Assembly (NCBI RefSeq): GCF_029227915.1
Contig: NC_079877.1
Coordinates: 36,111,851-36,175,850 of the forward strand
Source: Hydractinia symbiolongicarpus
Taxonomy: Eukaryota > Cnidaria > Hydrozoa > Anthoathecata > Hydractiniidae
Length of the DNA: 64,000 bases
Direction: 5' to 3'
The stretch's first letter is position 1; each line of letters starts with the position of its first letter. The translations under genes were made by a program, and so were the position numbers. Below are positions 62,639-64,000 of the stretch, one piece after another. Below the pieces are notes generated by a model, which searched no databases, was not told the origin of the DNA, and was given only the letters and a program-made list of their open reading frames with translations.

Positions 62639-64000
62639 CTAAAATAATTATATAGATTTGTAATAAGTTATGTATTGTGTGCTGTTCTTGTTAAAAAAAA
62701 CATTTTCGGATTCTTTTTCTTACCCTTAAAAATTCGTACGATGTCGTTCAATACTATGTCGCCAAATGTTGTTGTGCCACGGGAAATTTTCATTATATCC
62801 TCTAAGCGTGTGTCGCTGTACATAATCTGCCTGTCACTGGAAGGACATCTTGCAAGCACATAGAGCTCGGGTTGCTCAACAGTAGTTTGAACATCTATTT
62901 TCAGTCCTAAAATATAAATATTGTTATTGAACGTCTTTTTTTATAAGAAACATACTTTTTGAGTTCGGCCTGGATGTTTTAATTTTAAAGGAGATTCTCT
63001 GAAAATTTGTAAGAGCCATCTTTATACTTTTAAAGTGCTTATCAGCACTCGTTCCCAGAGTTTTGCCTTCTCTTAACAATAAATATTTTTCATTCTTTTA
63101 AAAAAATATCAGAAAATATGCCAAAATGACCATAATTTTGAAGGAAGCAACGGATTCTTCAAAATCGTTAAAACATTGAGCCTGTTCCATTCCACCAAGC
63201 CTGTTCCATTCGAACTTTAAAGTTTCAGCATCCATGTTTGAATAAAACGAATCTGGTTGTAGTCGTAAAAACGGTTTGTGCTTCTTGAAAAACCTTTTTT
63301 GCAACATTTCGACTGGATTTTTTCTTCCTGTGTGAGCAAAGAACGGATATGAAAACAATCATTTTTTCGTAAATGTGATAGTAATACACGTGATAATAAT
63401 GCGTGATCTAATATATATTAATGCGAATGCGTGATCTAATATATATTAATGCGAATGCGTGATCTAATATATATTAATGCGAATACGTGATCTAATATAT
63501 TAATGCGATGTTTTTCTTACCTTGAACTGTAATCTTGTTGGTCTCAATTTTACCATCATTCAAGGTTAAACTTTCAAACTCCTGTGGAACTATGCATTCT
63601 CCCATTGAATAAATACCCTGTTTAAAAAATAAATATATATACACTTTTTTGTAAGAAACTCCTATATTTCGCGAGTTTCGGTACCTATAATCTTAGCTTC
63701 GTATTTCTTATAAGAAATGTGTACCAATTTAATGAATTGAATTCAAAAAAATATCTAATTTTTAGATTTAATCAAGCAGCCATACTGATGAATAACCAAA
63801 ATTTCTTTCGAAACATTTCTACTAAAATTGTGACAAAATTCTTAAAAACTTGCATATCCAGTAACAAATATAGAACCTAGAAACAAGTTCAACAACATAA
63901 AAATCTATTTCAAAAATGTACCTTGTGAATAAGATCTTTTAATCTACTTGTCACCTCAGCATCCTGCTCTTCTGTTGGCATTGTAACATCTGTTCCAATG
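60693..64000 (-). CDS. Split gene, CACTA/EnSpm-like transposase-related protein (5' part outside window)
   Basis: The minus-strand gene enters at the right edge and ends with a stop at 60693-60695. Exons read 64000-63922, 63617-63521, 63327-about 63131, 63094-62956, 62906-62724 and 62638-60693, giving roughly 880 residues in the window. Confident introns have GT-AG ends and lengths of 304, 193, 49 and 85 nt. The first is phase 0 and the other three are phase 1, and joined codons are open at each junction. The protein has a Cys/His cluster (CQFEAGHQKGGHHFCWSC), then CEPLHCVSGH, then HALTVHAPDQYRLFSG followed closely by EEEER. In TNP2/KDZ-type DDE transposases a Cys cluster follows the second Asp, and an H...H...GP...E block holds the last catalytic acid, so I infer distant relationship to that group. 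I recognise no exact family, and a host gene derived from a transposase is equally possible. Confidence 0.6.
62724..62906 (-). CDS. Internal exon, 183 nt
   Basis: Bounded by a TATTTTAG acceptor (AG at 62908-62907) and the strong donor GTAAGA (from 62723). Two leading bases complete a codon begun in the previous exon, and one trailing G is completed by GC of the terminal exon to give Gly. The 60 full codons include LARCPSSDRQIMYSD and DIVLNDIVRIFK, directly before the Cys/His cluster. The Asp residues here would be the place to look for a catalytic acid. Confidence 0.75.
62956..63094 (-). CDS. Internal exon, about 139 nt
   Basis: The 3' boundary is the donor GTATGT (GT at 62955-62954), followed by a 49-nt intron. 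The phase-1 trailing A joins GA of the next exon to make Arg. The 5' boundary is less certain. A T-rich tract ending in AAAAG just after an in-frame TAA (63100-63098) is the likely acceptor, giving an exon that starts NEKYLLLREGK. If that is not an acceptor, the exon is continuous with the one upstream and carries a stop codon. Confidence 0.6.
63131..63327 (-). CDS. Internal exon, 3' boundary uncertain
   Basis: The acceptor is TTTGCTCACACAG (AG at 63329-63328), preceded by pyrimidines. The leading GA completes Gly with the G left by the upstream exon, giving GRKNPVEMLQKRFFKKHK. The frame stays open to a TAA at 63100-63098. The stretch just before it (VILAYFLIFF) looks like AT-rich intron rather than protein. 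A donor at ATG/GTC (63130) or TCC/GTT (63151) would keep the frame, but both are weak matches. Confidence 0.6.
63401..63510. repeat. 28-bp minisatellite, about 3.9 copies, inside an intron
   Basis: Units start at 63401, 63429, 63457 and 63485 with GCGTGATCTAATATATATTA followed by ATGCGAAT. The last copy starts ACGTG and lacks one AT. It fills more than half of the 193-nt intron between 63520 and 63328. Confidence 0.95.
63521..63617 (-). CDS. Internal exon, 97 nt
   Basis: The acceptor is TTTAAACAG (AG at 63619-63618) and the donor is CAAG/GTAAGA (GT at 63520-63519), an almost ideal splice site. It encodes 32 codons beginning GIYSMGECIVPQEFE plus one trailing base. Its phase matches both neighbours. 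Confidence 0.75.
63618..63921 (-). other. Intron, 304 nt
   Basis: AT-rich DNA between two confidently placed splice sites (donor GTACAT, acceptor AAACAG). No embedded feature is seen. It is the longest intron in the visible part of the gene. Confidence 0.65.
63922..64000 (-). CDS. Partial exon at window edge
   Basis: Twenty-six open codons (TDVTMPTEEQDAEVTSRLKD and flanks) up to an AAG/GTACAT donor at 63921-63920. The exon ends in phase 0, which fits the next exon. The 5' part of the gene, including its start, lies beyond the right edge. Confidence 0.65.

Overview
This is a eukaryotic nuclear window, most likely from an invertebrate metazoan. The evidence is a very long satellite array, a split gene with GT-AG introns, and a tRNA-derived SINE-like element. 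Introns of only 49 and 85 nt, AT-rich DNA and a metazoan-type transposase-like protein would fit an early-branching animal such as a sponge or cnidarian, but that is an inference.

Positions 1-58744 (92% of the window) are one uninterrupted head-to-tail tandem array of a 203-bp satellite monomer, about 289 copies, all in one orientation. The array enters already in progress at the left edge and stops sharply at 58744. No gene lies inside it. The 60-102 residue open frames scattered through it are by-products of a monomer whose length is not a multiple of three. The array is a patchwork of local higher-order repeats whose periods are whole numbers of monomers: 609, 811-812, 1218, 1610, 1827, 2030, 2221, 2627, 2637 and 3451 bp, i.e. 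3, 4, 6, 8, 9, 10, 11, 13, 13 and 17 monomers. This is the signature of repeated unequal exchange or segmental amplification. Each monomer joins a CpG-rich half, with four CGGG boxes about one helical turn apart, to an AT-rich half with A/T tracts.

Positions 58745-60692 are non-coding, transposon-rich flank. They hold GCTA-type simple sequence, an 11-bp-arm inverted repeat, a minus-strand tRNA-derived SINE-like element with pol III A and B boxes and a GATA tail, and a cluster of TTCGGCA/TGCCGAA motifs in both orientations.

Positions 60693-64000 hold the 3' part of one minus-strand gene with at least five exons (six if a short intron is real). It runs off the right edge. Splice phases agree at every confident junction. 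The protein has a Cys/His cluster followed by a helical region with an H-x4-H...EEEER arrangement, which suggests a domesticated or autonomous CACTA/EnSpm-like (TNP2/KDZ-type) DDE transposase. That identity is an inference. The motif cluster beyond its 3' end could be the subterminal repeats of the same element. A 28-bp minisatellite sits in one intron.
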